A stretch of DNA of 64,000 bases from Ardenticatenales bacterium (GTDB lineage Bacteria; Chloroflexota; Anaerolineae; Promineifilales; Promineifilaceae): assembly GCA_020634515.1 (NCBI GenBank), contig JACKBL010000003.1, positions 434,001-498,000 on the forward strand, written 5' to 3'. Positions 1 to 6,866 of the stretch are shown one piece after another. The notes beneath the pieces are model-generated. The model searched no databases. It saw only the letters and a list, made by a program, of their open reading frames with translations, and was not told the DNA's origin. Numbering within the stretch: the stretch's first letter is position 1; each line of letters opens with the position of its first letter. The position numbers were made by a program, and so were the translations under genes.

Positions 1-2225
1 ACGCCCGCGATATGGAGCGGCTACAGTTACGCCTGGAAAACGCGCTGCTGCGGTCGCGCACGCGCAGCCGTCGCGCCCTCTCTCCCGAGGAAGAGGCAGT
101 GCGCCGCTTTGGTCAGAGACTCTTTGAGACCGTCTTCCAGGGAGACGTGCGCAGCCTGTTTTACGAAAGTCGCCTCCTGGCCGGCGGCGCCGCGCAGGGC
201 GTGCGCATCAAGCTGCGGCTGCAGCCGCCCGAATGGGCGCGCCTGCCGTGGGAGTTTCTGCTGGAGCCGCGTCGTGATGAATTCATTTGCCTCTCGCGGG
301 ACACGCCCATTGTGCGCTACCTGGAACTGGCGCAACCGGTCACCCCATTGCAGGTCACGCCGCCGTTGCGCATCCTGGGCATGGTGTGCAGTCCATATGA
401 TTTGCCGCAGCTAGACGTTGACCTGGAAAAACAGCGCGTGGAACAGGCGCTGGCGGCACAGCGCGGCGCGGCTATTGACATAACCTGGCTGACGGGACAA
501 ACCGTCACCGATTTGCAACGGGCGCTGCGCCGCACGCGCCGCGAGCCGTACCACATCTTCCATTTTATTGGGCATGGCAGCTTTGACGCCGCGCGAGACG
601 AAGGCGTACTCTGGCTAGCGGATCAGCAAGGTCGGGCGCAGGCGCTCACGGCCAACAAACTGGCGCTGTTGCTGGGCGATCACCATTCGCTGCGACTGGT
701 CGTGCTCAATGCCTGCGAGGGAGCGCGCGGCGGCGACCTGGACGTTTTCTCCAGCACGGCGGCCACGCTGGTGCGGCGCGGCGTTCCCGCGGTGCTGGCG
801 ATGCAGTACGAGATTAGCGACGCGGCCGCTCTGCTGCTGGCGGAGTGGTTTTATGAGAGCCTGGCCGATGACCTGCCCGTAGACACCGCCGTCACGGAAG
901 CGCGTAAGGCAATTGCCCTGGCGAACGACCGTTCGTTAGAGTGGGGCACGCCTGTGTTGTTCATGCGCGCCAGAGATGGGCGCATTTTCGACCTTCAGGC
1001 GGGCGCAACCCCGCCCGCCACGCCGCCTGACGAACGTAGCGGCGGCATTCCTCCCCACCTTTACAGCCAGTTACGCGGCGCGCTGTCCGACTGCGGTCCT
1101 TTTGCCACGGACCGCGCGTTGCGAGCCGTTTTCGTGGACAGGCGGCTGGCGCCGTGGCGCAGTGGGCTGCCGCAGGCGGCTAGCCAGGCGGAGCGGGTGG
1201 CGTACACCATCGAATATTTGTATCAACGCGACAACGACGCGGGAGAGAATGCGCTGGTGCTGTTTCTGCACGTCCTGAGCGAGCGCGCGCCTGCGGGGGA
1301 TGCCTGCCAACAGCGGCTGGCGCAACTGGCGCAGGCGTGGCAGCAGGAAATAGGGAGCCGCGACGAGGCGGTGACGAGAAGCGCAATTCCCGCGCCAATC
1401 CCGGTAGCGAAAGCGCCCGTCCTGGCCGCGCCGCCCGCCAACGTCGCCATCCCACACATCGTCACAGGCGCGGCGCCGCTGGAAATGGCCTGGTGCTGGG
1501 TGCCAGGCGGAAAGTTTACGATGGGGAGCGAGGATTTTGGCGACGAGAAACCGATCCACGAGGTGCATGTGGGCGGCTTCTGGCTGGCGCGGTATCCGGT
1601 GACGAACGCGCAGTTTCGCCTGTTCATGGAGGCGGGCGGCTATGAAGAAAAGCGTTGGTGGACGGCGGCAGGGTGGCAGCAGCGACAGGCGGCTAAGTGG
1701 ACGCAGCCGCGCTATTGGACGGACAAAAAGTGGAATGGAGCGCAGCAGCCCGTGGTCGGCGTCAGCTGGTATGAGGCCGCCGCGTTTTGCGCCTGGGCGG
1801 CGGCAGCGACGGGCGGGGGCATCCATTTGCCCACGGAAGCGGAATGGGAGAAGGGCGCGCGAGGTACGGACAGTCGCGCTTTTCCCTGGGGCGCAGCGGA
1901 ACCGAATGATAAGCTGTGCAACTTCCATGGCAGTAAGGTGGGCCAGACCACGCCGGTGGGCCGGTATAGTCCACAAGGAGACAGTCCCTATGGCGGCGCG
2001 GATATGGCGGGCAATGTCTGGGAGTGGTGTCGCAGCCAATATGCTGCTTACCCTTATGAAAAGGATGATGACCGCAATGACGAGGGTGGAACAAATGTTC
2101 GCGTGATGCGGGGCGGCTCGTGGTACGACGACCGCGACCTCGTGCGCTGCGCCCTCCGCAACAGGCTCACTCCCCACATTAGGAACATCAATGTGGGGTT
2201 CCGCTGCGCGAGCACGCCTTTCTGA
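1..2225 (+). CDS. CHAT protease-like / effector-associated / FGE-sulfatase domain protein (5' partial)
   Basis: The frame is open to the window edge, and the first ATG (position 12) lies inside what looks like the N-terminal part of a CHAT module, so the 5' end is probably missing. Counting from that ATG, residues about 100-340 form a CHAT (caspase-HetF-associated with TPRs) domain with the dyad visible as HFIGHG (His188) and LNACEG (Cys235). Residues about 345-450 form a small helical domain resembling the effector-associated (EAD, death-like adaptor) domains. Residues about 490-735 are an FGE-sulfatase/C-type-lectin-like fold with PGGKFTMGS, LPTEAEWE, NVWEW and RGGSW motifs. This architecture is known in bacterial conflict or programmed-death effectors, where CHAT acts as a protease and the FGE-like domain is usually a binding module rather than a formylglycine synthase. 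Substrate and trigger are unknown. The C-terminal end resembles diversity-generating-retroelement targets. Confidence 0.85.
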   Translation, partial: ARDMERLQLRLENALLRSRTRSRRALSPEEEAVRRFGQRLFETVFQGDVRSLFYESRLLAGGAAQGVRIKLRLQPPEWARLPWEFLLEPRRDEFICLSRDTPIVRYLELAQPVTPLQVTPPLRILGMVCSPYDLPQLDVDLEKQRVEQALAAQRGAAIDITWLTGQTVTDLQRALRRTRREPYHIFHFIGHGSFDAARDEGVLWLADQQGRAQALTANKLALLLGDHHSLRLVVLNACEGARGGDLDVFSSTAATLVRRGVPAVLAMQYEISDAAALLLAEWFYESLADDLPVDTAVTEARKAIALANDRSLEWGTPVLFMRARDGRIFDLQAGATPPATPPDERSGGIPPHLYSQLRGALSDCGPFATDRALRAVFVDRRLAPWRSGLPQAASQAERVAYTIEYLYQRDNDAGENALVLFLHVLSERAPAGDACQQRLAQLAQAWQQEIGSRDEAVTRSAIPAPIPVAKAPVLAAPPANVAIPHIVTGAAPLEMAWCWVPGGKFTMGSEDFGDEKPIHEVHVGGFWLARYPVTNAQFRLFMEAGGYEEKRWWTAAGWQQRQAAKWTQPRYWTDKKWNGAQQPVVGVSWYEAAAFCAWAAAATGGGIHLPTEAEWEKGARGTDSRAFPWGAAEPNDKLCNFHGSKVGQTTPVGRYSPQGDSPYGGADMAGNVWEWCRSQYAAYPYEKDDDRNDEGGTNVRVMRGGSWYDDRDLVRCALRNRLTPHIRNINVGFRCASTPF
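2172..2198 (+). repeat. Perfect 9-bp inverted repeat inside the 3' end of the CHAT-FGE gene
   Basis: CCCCACATT (2172-2180) and AATGTGGGG (2190-2198) flank a 9-nt loop inside the coding region for the Arg/Asn-rich end of the FGE domain. Hairpins near the end of the variable repeat help target homing in diversity-generating retroelements, but here the hairpin lies within the last 60 bases of the gene and no reverse transcriptase is in the window, so its role is open. Confidence 0.5.
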
Positions 2226-2590
2226 ACTACTGGTTACTGGAATGCTGTTTTCTGGTTTTTTTCCGCGGGGGTGTGGGGGTGTCCCCCACCCTTCCCCGCG
2301 CAGCGGGTCGCCCAAAATTTCGCCGCCAGCACGGGCGCAATAGATGAAGACCCACTATCTTTACCTACGAATAAGCTCTTTGCTTGTGCTACAATTAGGC
2401 AGGAAGGTAACATTAATCGGCAATGTCATCGTCGCTTGTATACGAGTTCCCCATGAGCTGGGCGCACCACGAGAGATGTAAGTGTGAGGTGAGTTGGAAA
2501 CTCGCCCTACAAGGTTATTTTCGAAGAAGTCACTACTTCATAATTCACAGTTCACCATTCACCATTCATTATTTTCGCAGGAGATTAAAC
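2226..2590. other. Intergenic region with GC-rich hairpin and a GAGTT/AACTC palindromic element
   Basis: After the CHAT-FGE gene there is a T-run, then a GC-rich hairpin at about 2264-2300 (CGCGGGG paired with CCCCGCG around TGGGGG/CCCCCA), which may act as a terminator. At 2489-2514 lies one copy of the GCGAGT-type hairpin also found at 42712 and 50348. It is followed by short low-complexity TTCACCATTCACC-like repeats (about 2542-2575) just ahead of the antitoxin ribosome binding site. I see no gene here. Confidence 0.5.
2489..2514 (+). repeat. GCGAGT-family palindromic element, copy 1
   Basis: A hairpin GGTGAGTT/AACTCGCC is followed by CTACAAGG. The same hairpin plus tail recurs at 42712-42750 and 50348-50375, each time a short distance upstream of a start codon, so it is a dispersed palindromic element. 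Confidence 0.6.
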
Positions 2591-2851
2591 ATGACTCCAA
2601 CGATCGCCACACAAACCAAAGAACTGGAAAGCATCCTCGCCGATTTGCCATTTGAAAAAGCGCAGGCATTGATGGATTTTGCACACTACTTACGCCAGCG
2701 GTACACGCCTCAACCTCCACGTGGTTCAGCATCGGCCATCCTGGAAAAACTGGCAGAAATCGGGCCGCTTCAATTCGAGGAAGGGGAGCTGGAAATGCTC
2801 CTGGCAGATATCGAAGCCATGCGCCAAATGGACTTGCTAGAACATGGCTAA
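2591..2851 (+). CDS. VapB/DUF2281-like antitoxin
   Basis: This is an 86-residue acidic protein. I chose the ATG at 2591 because it follows a clear GCAGGAGA ribosome binding site; the frame upstream runs through repeat sequence and does not look coding. The N-terminal half (ELESILADLPFEKAQALMDF) resembles the short helical antitoxins of the DUF2281/VapB type, which neutralise PIN-domain ribonucleases and often autorepress their operon. The C-terminal half is acidic (FEEGELEMLLADIEAM). It overlaps the following toxin remnant by 8 bases, the normal arrangement in a vapBC operon. Since the partner toxin is gutted, the antitoxin is probably left over from a decayed locus or acts on a toxin elsewhere. 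Confidence 0.7.
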   Translation: MTPTIATQTKELESILADLPFEKAQALMDFAHYLRQRYTPQPPRGSASAILEKLAEIGPLQFEEGELEMLLADIEAMRQMDLLEHG

Positions 2852-2951
2852 GTACTTGCTCGACACCAACCATGCCAGCCGGCTGATGGGGGCTGATCGG
2901 CACTTTACTTTCATTGATGCACTGCAAACCGAGAATTGGCTAGCCGGGTAA
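2844..2951 (+). pseudogene. vapC toxin remnant with internal deletion
   Basis: The ATG at 2844 overlaps the antitoxin stop and starts a 35-codon frame ending at the TAA at 2949. The first residues MAKYLLDTNHASRLM are a PIN-domain N-terminus including the first catalytic Asp (LLDTN). The next residues GADRHFTFIDALQTENWLA are the characteristic last strand and helix of VapC proteins. About 90-100 central residues, including the remaining acidic catalytic residues, are missing while the reading frame is kept. This is an in-frame internal deletion of a VapC ribonuclease and should be inactive. Confidence 0.75.
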
Positions 2952-2973
2952 TTTTCCTCTTGGGAGGGCAACC

Positions 2974-3987
2974 ATGAAATTAGCCACCTTTGTAAAGTCA
3001 GGCGACTCCCCGCAGATTGGGGTTTTGCTGGATGGGGAACAAACGATTGCGGCGTTAGCGGCGGGGATGCGGGCCCGCAGCGGCAAATCCTCTCCCCATT
3101 TTGCGGATATGCTGGCCTTTTTGCGCGGCGGCGTGGCAGCGCGGGAACTGGCGCAGGAAGTGGCGGCCTACGTGGCCGACCAGCGCCCGCCGGAGGCCGT
3201 GGTGCCCCTGGCGGACGTGACGCTGCTCTCCCCCGTGCCGCGCCCGGAGTCGCTGCGGGATTGCATGTCGTTTGAGCAGCACATCATCAACAGCATCCGC
3301 GTGGCGGGGCTGAAGAAACTGGCTCCGGTGGATGAGTGGATTGAGCGCCGCTTTGGTCGGCGACGTTCGCTGGCGTATCGCCTGAACAAGGCGTGGTATG
3401 AGCGCCCCATTTACTACAAGGGCAACCGCTTCTCTGTGATTGGCCCGGACGCGGATGTGACGATGCCGCCGTATACGCGGCGGTTTGACTATGAGTTGGA
3501 GTGGGGCGTGTACATTGGCCGGACGGGGCGGGATATTCCCACAAGCCGGGCGCACGACTACATTGGCGGCTACACTATTTACAACGATTTCTCGGCCCGC
3601 GACATGCAGATGAAGGAACAGGGAGGCCGCCTGGGACCGGCGAAAGGGAAGGATTTTGACGGGGGTAACGCCATTGGCCCGTATCTGGTGACGCCGGAGG
3701 AGGTGCCCGATCCCTACAGCCTGACCATGACGGCGACCATTAATGGGGAGGAATGGTCACGCGGCAGCACGGCGGATATGCACTGGACTTTCGCGGACAT
3801 CATCGCCTACATTTCGCAGGCGGAAACACTTTATCCGGGCGAGTTTTTGGGATCGGGCACCTGTTCTGGGGCGGAGGGACGCGGCTGCGGCATGGAGATG
3901 GGGCGCTATTTGCAGGCGGGCGACGTGGTGGCCCTCTCGGTGACGGGCCTGGGCACGCTGCGCAACCGGGTCATTCGCGCCGGCTAA
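2974..3987 (+). CDS. Fumarylacetoacetate hydrolase family protein
   Basis: A 337-residue cytosolic enzyme with a good GGGAGGGC ribosome binding site ahead of the ATG. The N-terminal 80 residues are the small domain typical of the longer FAH proteins. From about residue 85 the FAA_hydrolase fold follows, with the metal-site signatures FDYELEWGVYIGR, IYNDFSARD and GKDFDGGNAIGPYLV, and the substrate loop GSGTCSGAEGRG near the C-terminus. FAH-family enzymes cleave or decarboxylate 2,4-diketo acids or related acylpyruvates in aromatic and sugar-acid catabolism; the exact substrate cannot be read from sequence. No catabolic partner lies next to it. It is followed by a palindrome at 4028-4059. Confidence 0.9.
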   Translation: MKLATFVKSGDSPQIGVLLDGEQTIAALAAGMRARSGKSSPHFADMLAFLRGGVAARELAQEVAAYVADQRPPEAVVPLADVTLLSPVPRPESLRDCMSFEQHIINSIRVAGLKKLAPVDEWIERRFGRRRSLAYRLNKAWYERPIYYKGNRFSVIGPDADVTMPPYTRRFDYELEWGVYIGRTGRDIPTSRAHDYIGGYTIYNDFSARDMQMKEQGGRLGPAKGKDFDGGNAIGPYLVTPEEVPDPYSLTMTATINGEEWSRGSTADMHWTFADIIAYISQAETLYPGEFLGSGTCSGAEGRGCGMEMGRYLQAGDVVALSVTGLGTLRNRVIRAG

Positions 3988-4027
3988 CGCTTATTAAGTG
4001 ACCGTCTAAAAACAACTTCCCATTTTA

Positions 4028-4059
4028 GAAGTTCAACTTCTCTGAAGAAGTTGAACTTC
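4028..4059. repeat. Perfect 14-bp palindromic hairpin downstream of the FAH gene
   Basis: GAAGTTCAACTTCT (4028-4041) pairs exactly with AGAAGTTGAACTTC (4046-4059) around a CTGA loop. There is no T-run, so it is not a classical terminator, but it may stabilise the 3' end of the FAH transcript. A decayed half-copy (AGTTCAACTTCTCCGAGGAAG) lies at about 4234, so this is probably another mobile palindrome. Confidence 0.65.
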
Positions 4060-4285
4060 TTGCAGGAGCCTAATCAGGCCACCAATGACGCGCCATTGGC
4101 GATTCCCACAACCAGCAAAATAACCAGCAGCACATTTTGGGTACGGATACCTTGATCATTTTGTCCTCTCTTTTGGGGGGAATTGTCCGCATCTGTCCAT
4201 CCAATGCATGGCAGCATTACACATCCGTTTTAGCAGTTCAACTTCTCCGAGGAAGATGAACGCCTTGACAAACCAGGAGCACAAC

Positions 4286-4750
4286 ATGCCCAAGTTGAAA
4301 TTTCCCCAACCATTCATTCATTATCACCCACCGGTGCAAGACGTAAACCAGGTGTTCACGGCGCAACTTACGCCAGGACAACGGGCGGCGGATTGGGTTG
4401 CTAATTTTGTCGGTTCCTGGCCTTTTCTGATTGGGCAATCTCTTTTGCTGCTGCTGTGGATCATGCTGAATGTGGTCGGTTTTTTGCGGCATTGGGACCC
4501 GTACCCGTTCATCCTCATGAACTTGATTCTGTCTACGCAAGCCGCCTTCACCGCGCCCGTGATCATGATGAGCCAGAACCGACAGGCGGCGCGCGACCGG
4601 TTGGAGGCGCACAACGATTTCCTCATCAATCAGAAGGCGGAGGAGGAAATCCGGGCCATGTTGGATAACCTGGCGGCGCAAAATGAGGCCATCGCCCGCC
4701 TGCATGAGATGCTGGTGGAATTGCAAGCGCAGCAGGGGCAACAGCCATGA
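4286..4750 (+). CDS. DUF1003 family membrane protein
   Basis: A 154-residue protein. I chose the ATG at 4286 because of the CCAGGAGC site before it; an upstream in-frame start at 4208 would add repeat-derived residues. The sequence shows the DUF1003 pattern: a short N-terminal segment, two transmembrane helices (about residues 45-65 and 75-95, with FVGSWPFLIGQ and PFILMNLILSTQAAF), the ILMSQNRQ-type motif (MMSQNRQAARDR), and a C-terminal cytoplasmic coiled coil rich in Glu and Gln. The biochemical role of DUF1003 is unknown. The stop overlaps the next start by four bases (ATGA), so the two genes are translationally coupled. Confidence 0.85.
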   Translation: MPKLKFPQPFIHYHPPVQDVNQVFTAQLTPGQRAADWVANFVGSWPFLIGQSLLLLLWIMLNVVGFLRHWDPYPFILMNLILSTQAAFTAPVIMMSQNRQAARDRLEAHNDFLINQKAEEEIRAMLDNLAAQNEAIARLHEMLVELQAQQGQQP

Positions 4751-5592
4751 CGACGACGTTGGACATGGCACGGCTGGCGGCGCATCGGGCGGAGACGTTT
4801 CGCTTGCGCCAGCCTGTGCGGACACAGGCGGAAGCGGTTGATTTTGTGGCGGAACGGGGGTTCGTTTACTTCTGGCCGATCAAGGGCGTCCTGTTTCCCA
4901 GCCTGTGGGCGGCGGTGGCAGGGGAGCGGCCCGTGGCGGACGAACACGATGATCCGGGGCACGTAACCTGGGGCTGGAAAGACGGGATGTTGGGAGCGCG
5001 GGCGTGGTACTACGCGAAGATTCTGCGGGGGAAGGGGACGTTTATTTCGCTGGAGATGACGCCCTATTTTTACGCCTTGAGCGAGAACTTTGGCGCGCCG
5101 GAGAGCGATTATCTGGCGCAGTATCAGCAGGGACTGATGACGCGGGAAGCGAGGCTGGTGTACGAAACGCTACTGGCGGGGGGACCGATGGATACGGTGC
5201 GGCTGCGGCGGGAGGCGCATTTGAGCAGCAAGGGGAGCAAGAGCGCGTTTGACCGGGCGCTGGTGACGCTGCAACAGGATTTCAGGATTTTGCCGGTGGG
5301 GGTGGCGGAGGCGGGTGCGTGGCGCTACAGCCACGTTTATGCGTGCGTGCATCAGTGGTATGCGGATTTGCCCGCGCTGGCCCGTCCCATCAGCCGTAAG
5401 GAAGCACGCGAGAAAATCCTGTCCGCCTACTTCGCTGCCATGGGTGCGGCCACGGCGGAAGAGGCGCGGAAATTATTCCAGTGGAAGGCGGGGGATGTGG
5501 GGAAGACGTTGGCGGCGCTGGTGGCGAAAGGGGTGCTGGTGGCAGAGGTTAAGGGCGGCTATGCGCTGGGTAGCCTGGTGGTGGGGGCGTGA
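4747..5592 (+). CDS. AlkZ-related winged-helix protein
   Basis: A 281-residue protein that begins in an ATGA overlap with the DUF1003 gene. It resembles the AlkZ/YcaQ-type (HTH_42) winged-helix family, whose best-known members are DNA glycosylases that unhook interstrand crosslinks. The present type is often annotated only as AlkZ-related. Visible signatures are FVYFWPIKGVLFPSLW near residues 39-55 and DDPGHVTWGWKD near 70-80, followed by two predicted winged-helix segments (about 130-180 and 225-275). I do not see the QxQ or QxD catalytic motif of bona fide AlkZ, so glycosylase activity is uncertain. Its 3' end runs into a palindrome shared with the convergent HAD gene. Confidence 0.65.
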   Translation: MTTTLDMARLAAHRAETFRLRQPVRTQAEAVDFVAERGFVYFWPIKGVLFPSLWAAVAGERPVADEHDDPGHVTWGWKDGMLGARAWYYAKILRGKGTFISLEMTPYFYALSENFGAPESDYLAQYQQGLMTREARLVYETLLAGGPMDTVRLRREAHLSSKGSKSAFDRALVTLQQDFRILPVGVAEAGAWRYSHVYACVHQWYADLPALARPISRKEAREKILSAYFAAMGAATAEEARKLFQWKAGDVGKTLAALVAKGVLVAEVKGGYALGSLVVGA

Positions 5593-5621
5593 TGGGTTCA
5601 TTCCGGGAGAATGAATCCATC
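5591..5621. repeat. Palindrome between convergent genes (GATGGGTTCATTC family, copy 1)
   Basis: GATGGGTTCATTC (5591-5603) and GAATGAATCCATC (5609-5621) form a hairpin spanning the stop of the AlkZ-related gene and encoding the last residues of the HAD gene on the other strand. It probably serves as a shared transcription end. A second copy of the palindrome lies at 32161-32189. Confidence 0.6.
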
Positions 5622-6287
5622 TGAAAAGTTGGGGAGGAGAGGGAGGATGCCGGCAAGTGACTCACAAACATAATGGACAGGAGGAAGGCTGGCGACGGGC
5701 GTGAGGGGGTTGGGGATGGCGGCGACGGTCATGCCGGCATTTAACGCCGCCACACACCCCGGTCCAGAATCCTCCACCGCCAGACAATCCGCCGCCGCCA
5801 CGCCCAACCGCGTGATAGCGGTGAGGTAGACATCCGGCGCGGGTTTGCCATGCGCCACCTCATCTCCCCCCACGATGGCCCACGGACGCAAGCGCAGCCG
5901 GGACAGCACCTGCCGCGCATAGTGACTCGGGCTGGATGTGGCCACGGCCCAGGGTAATTCGCGCGCGGAAATGCCGGCAATCAACGCATCCAAACCGGGC
6001 ATAGGCGGCAAACCTTGCTGCCAGATGTGCGACCAGACCGCGTTTTTGCCGGCAATAATCTCCCCCACCGACAGCGCCAGACCAAAATGACTTTGCAACA
6101 GGCGGGCGCTTTCGTCAGCGCGCCGCCCCACCATGCGCGCGTAAACGGCTTCATCCAGAACCAGGCCATGTTGTTGCAAGAAGATGCCCCAGGCATGACG
6201 GGAAAGGGGTTCTGAATCCACCATTGTCCCGTCCAGGTCGAGAACAAGGGCGCGGATCGGCGCATGGGGGCGGCGCAATCGGGGCAT
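5598..6287 (-). CDS. HAD superfamily hydrolase, beta-phosphoglucomutase-like
   Basis: A 229-residue haloacid-dehalogenase phosphatase with subclass I cap. All four motifs are present: motif I VLDLDGTMVDSEP (nucleophile and general-acid Asp, residues about 16-20), motif II ATSS, motif III Lys in HGKPAPD, and motif IV VEDSGPG. The helical cap lies at about residues 25-90. The pattern matches the beta-phosphoglucomutase/6-phosphogluconate phosphatase group of small-metabolite phosphatases; the substrate cannot be stated. The C-terminal residues SDGFILPE are encoded by the palindrome at 5591-5621. Two TGCCGGCA octamers (5648, 5732) lie within 85 bp in its 3' end. Confidence 0.88.
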   Translation of the reverse strand: MPRLRRPHAPIRALVLDLDGTMVDSEPLSRHAWGIFLQQHGLVLDEAVYARMVGRRADESARLLQSHFGLALSVGEIIAGKNAVWSHIWQQGLPPMPGLDALIAGISARELPWAVATSSPSHYARQVLSRLRLRPWAIVGGDEVAHGKPAPDVYLTAITRLGVAAADCLAVEDSGPGCVAALNAGMTVAAIPNPLTPVASLPPVHYVCESLAGILPLLPNFSDGFILPE

Positions 6288-6290
6288 GGT

Positions 6291-6605
6291 TTAAGGCGCA
6301 ATCAGGTGTTCGACGACGGCCCGGCCATGCGCGACGAAGTCGGGCTGGCGAGTCCAGGTGCGGTCCAGCACTTGTTTGAATTTGACGGCGAGGGTGAGGC
6401 GGTGAATGCCGGCATCATGCGCCGCCACAAAATCCATGGGCACGAAGTAGTTATCCCCGTAATCCAGATTTTCCACCTCCAGATAGCTGCCATAGAGCAG
6501 CAGATCAGGATTCACTTCCGTGGGATCGCGGTGATAAACCACGCGCGCCACGCCCAACTGTACGCCATCTTGGGTAACAACAGCATCATCTTTGTTGAGG
6601 ATCAT
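6291..6605 (-). CDS. PRC-barrel/DUF2171-like small protein
   Basis: A 104-residue soluble protein. I placed the start at the ATG at 6605, which follows a CCGGAG site; a longer reading would run into the CCGGG-core repeat. Residues about 1-60 read like a PRC-barrel strand pattern (MILNKDDAVVTQDGVQLGVARVV, then SYLEVENLDYGDNYFVPMDFV), similar to DUF2171 proteins. The remainder is a charged amphipathic tail. It sits three bases upstream of the HAD gene on the same strand, so the two are probably co-transcribed. Function unknown. Confidence 0.6.
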   Translation of the reverse strand: MILNKDDAVVTQDGVQLGVARVVYHRDPTEVNPDLLLYGSYLEVENLDYGDNYFVPMDFVAAHDAGIHRLTLAVKFKQVLDRTWTRQPDFVAHGRAVVEHLIAP

Positions 6606-6639
6606 TGTTTCAACTCCGGAGCAATTAATTGTGAGTTCA

Positions 6640-6733
6640 CTGAAAAAACCGGGTTTTTCGATTGTCCGGCCAAAATTACCAGAGTGGTTCATGTGTAAAA
6701 ACCCGGTTTTTGGCCTTTTTTCAGTAGAGTCAC
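6640..6733. repeat. CCGGG-core palindromic element (long form)
   Basis: An inverted repeat with AAAAAACCGGGTTTTT on one side and AAAAACCCGGTTTTT on the other, ending ...TTTTTTCAGTAGAGTCAC. The same element in the opposite orientation, lacking the central roughly 30 bases, lies at 13592-13654, and a related hairpin lies at 21836-21862. It separates two minus-strand genes. Confidence 0.7.
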
Positions 6734-6765
6734 AAGTTAACCGTTTTCCATTTCCGCGCCGGTTT

Positions 6766-6860
6766 GTAACTACTAACGCTCTCTGGAGATTGGACCAATT
6801 TCACGCGCTCAATGACTCTTTTCGCCAGAGAAAATTGGTCCAATCTGGCTTATCAGTTAC
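6766..6860 (+). repeat. 95-bp GTAAC-ended palindromic element, subfamily 1, copy 1
   Basis: The unit runs from GTAAC to GTTAC and contains the inverted pair GATTGGACCAATTT / AAATTGGTCCAATC. The reverse complement of the copy at 37186-37280 matches it closely, with the same length of 95 bp. It looks like a miniature, non-coding mobile palindrome. Confidence 0.8.
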
Positions 6861-6866
6861 GCCGGT

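Noticed and set aside
1486..2225. FGE domain as the formylglycine-generating enzyme for the sulfatase-like protein at 29580
   Set aside because: The domain is fused to a CHAT effector, 27 kb away, and the sulfatase-like protein has Thr rather than Cys or Ser at the site that would be modified.
1071..2315. Long open frame (414 codons) on the minus strand opposite the CHAT-FGE gene
   Set aside because: It lies antisense to a clearly conserved domain protein, has no recognisable domain, and arises from the high GC content. The same reasoning excludes the long antisense frames at 11423-12535, 14907-16049, 19124-20365, 23383-24483, 28044-29192, 32574-33803, 33781-34833, 51957-53087 and 56110-57306.
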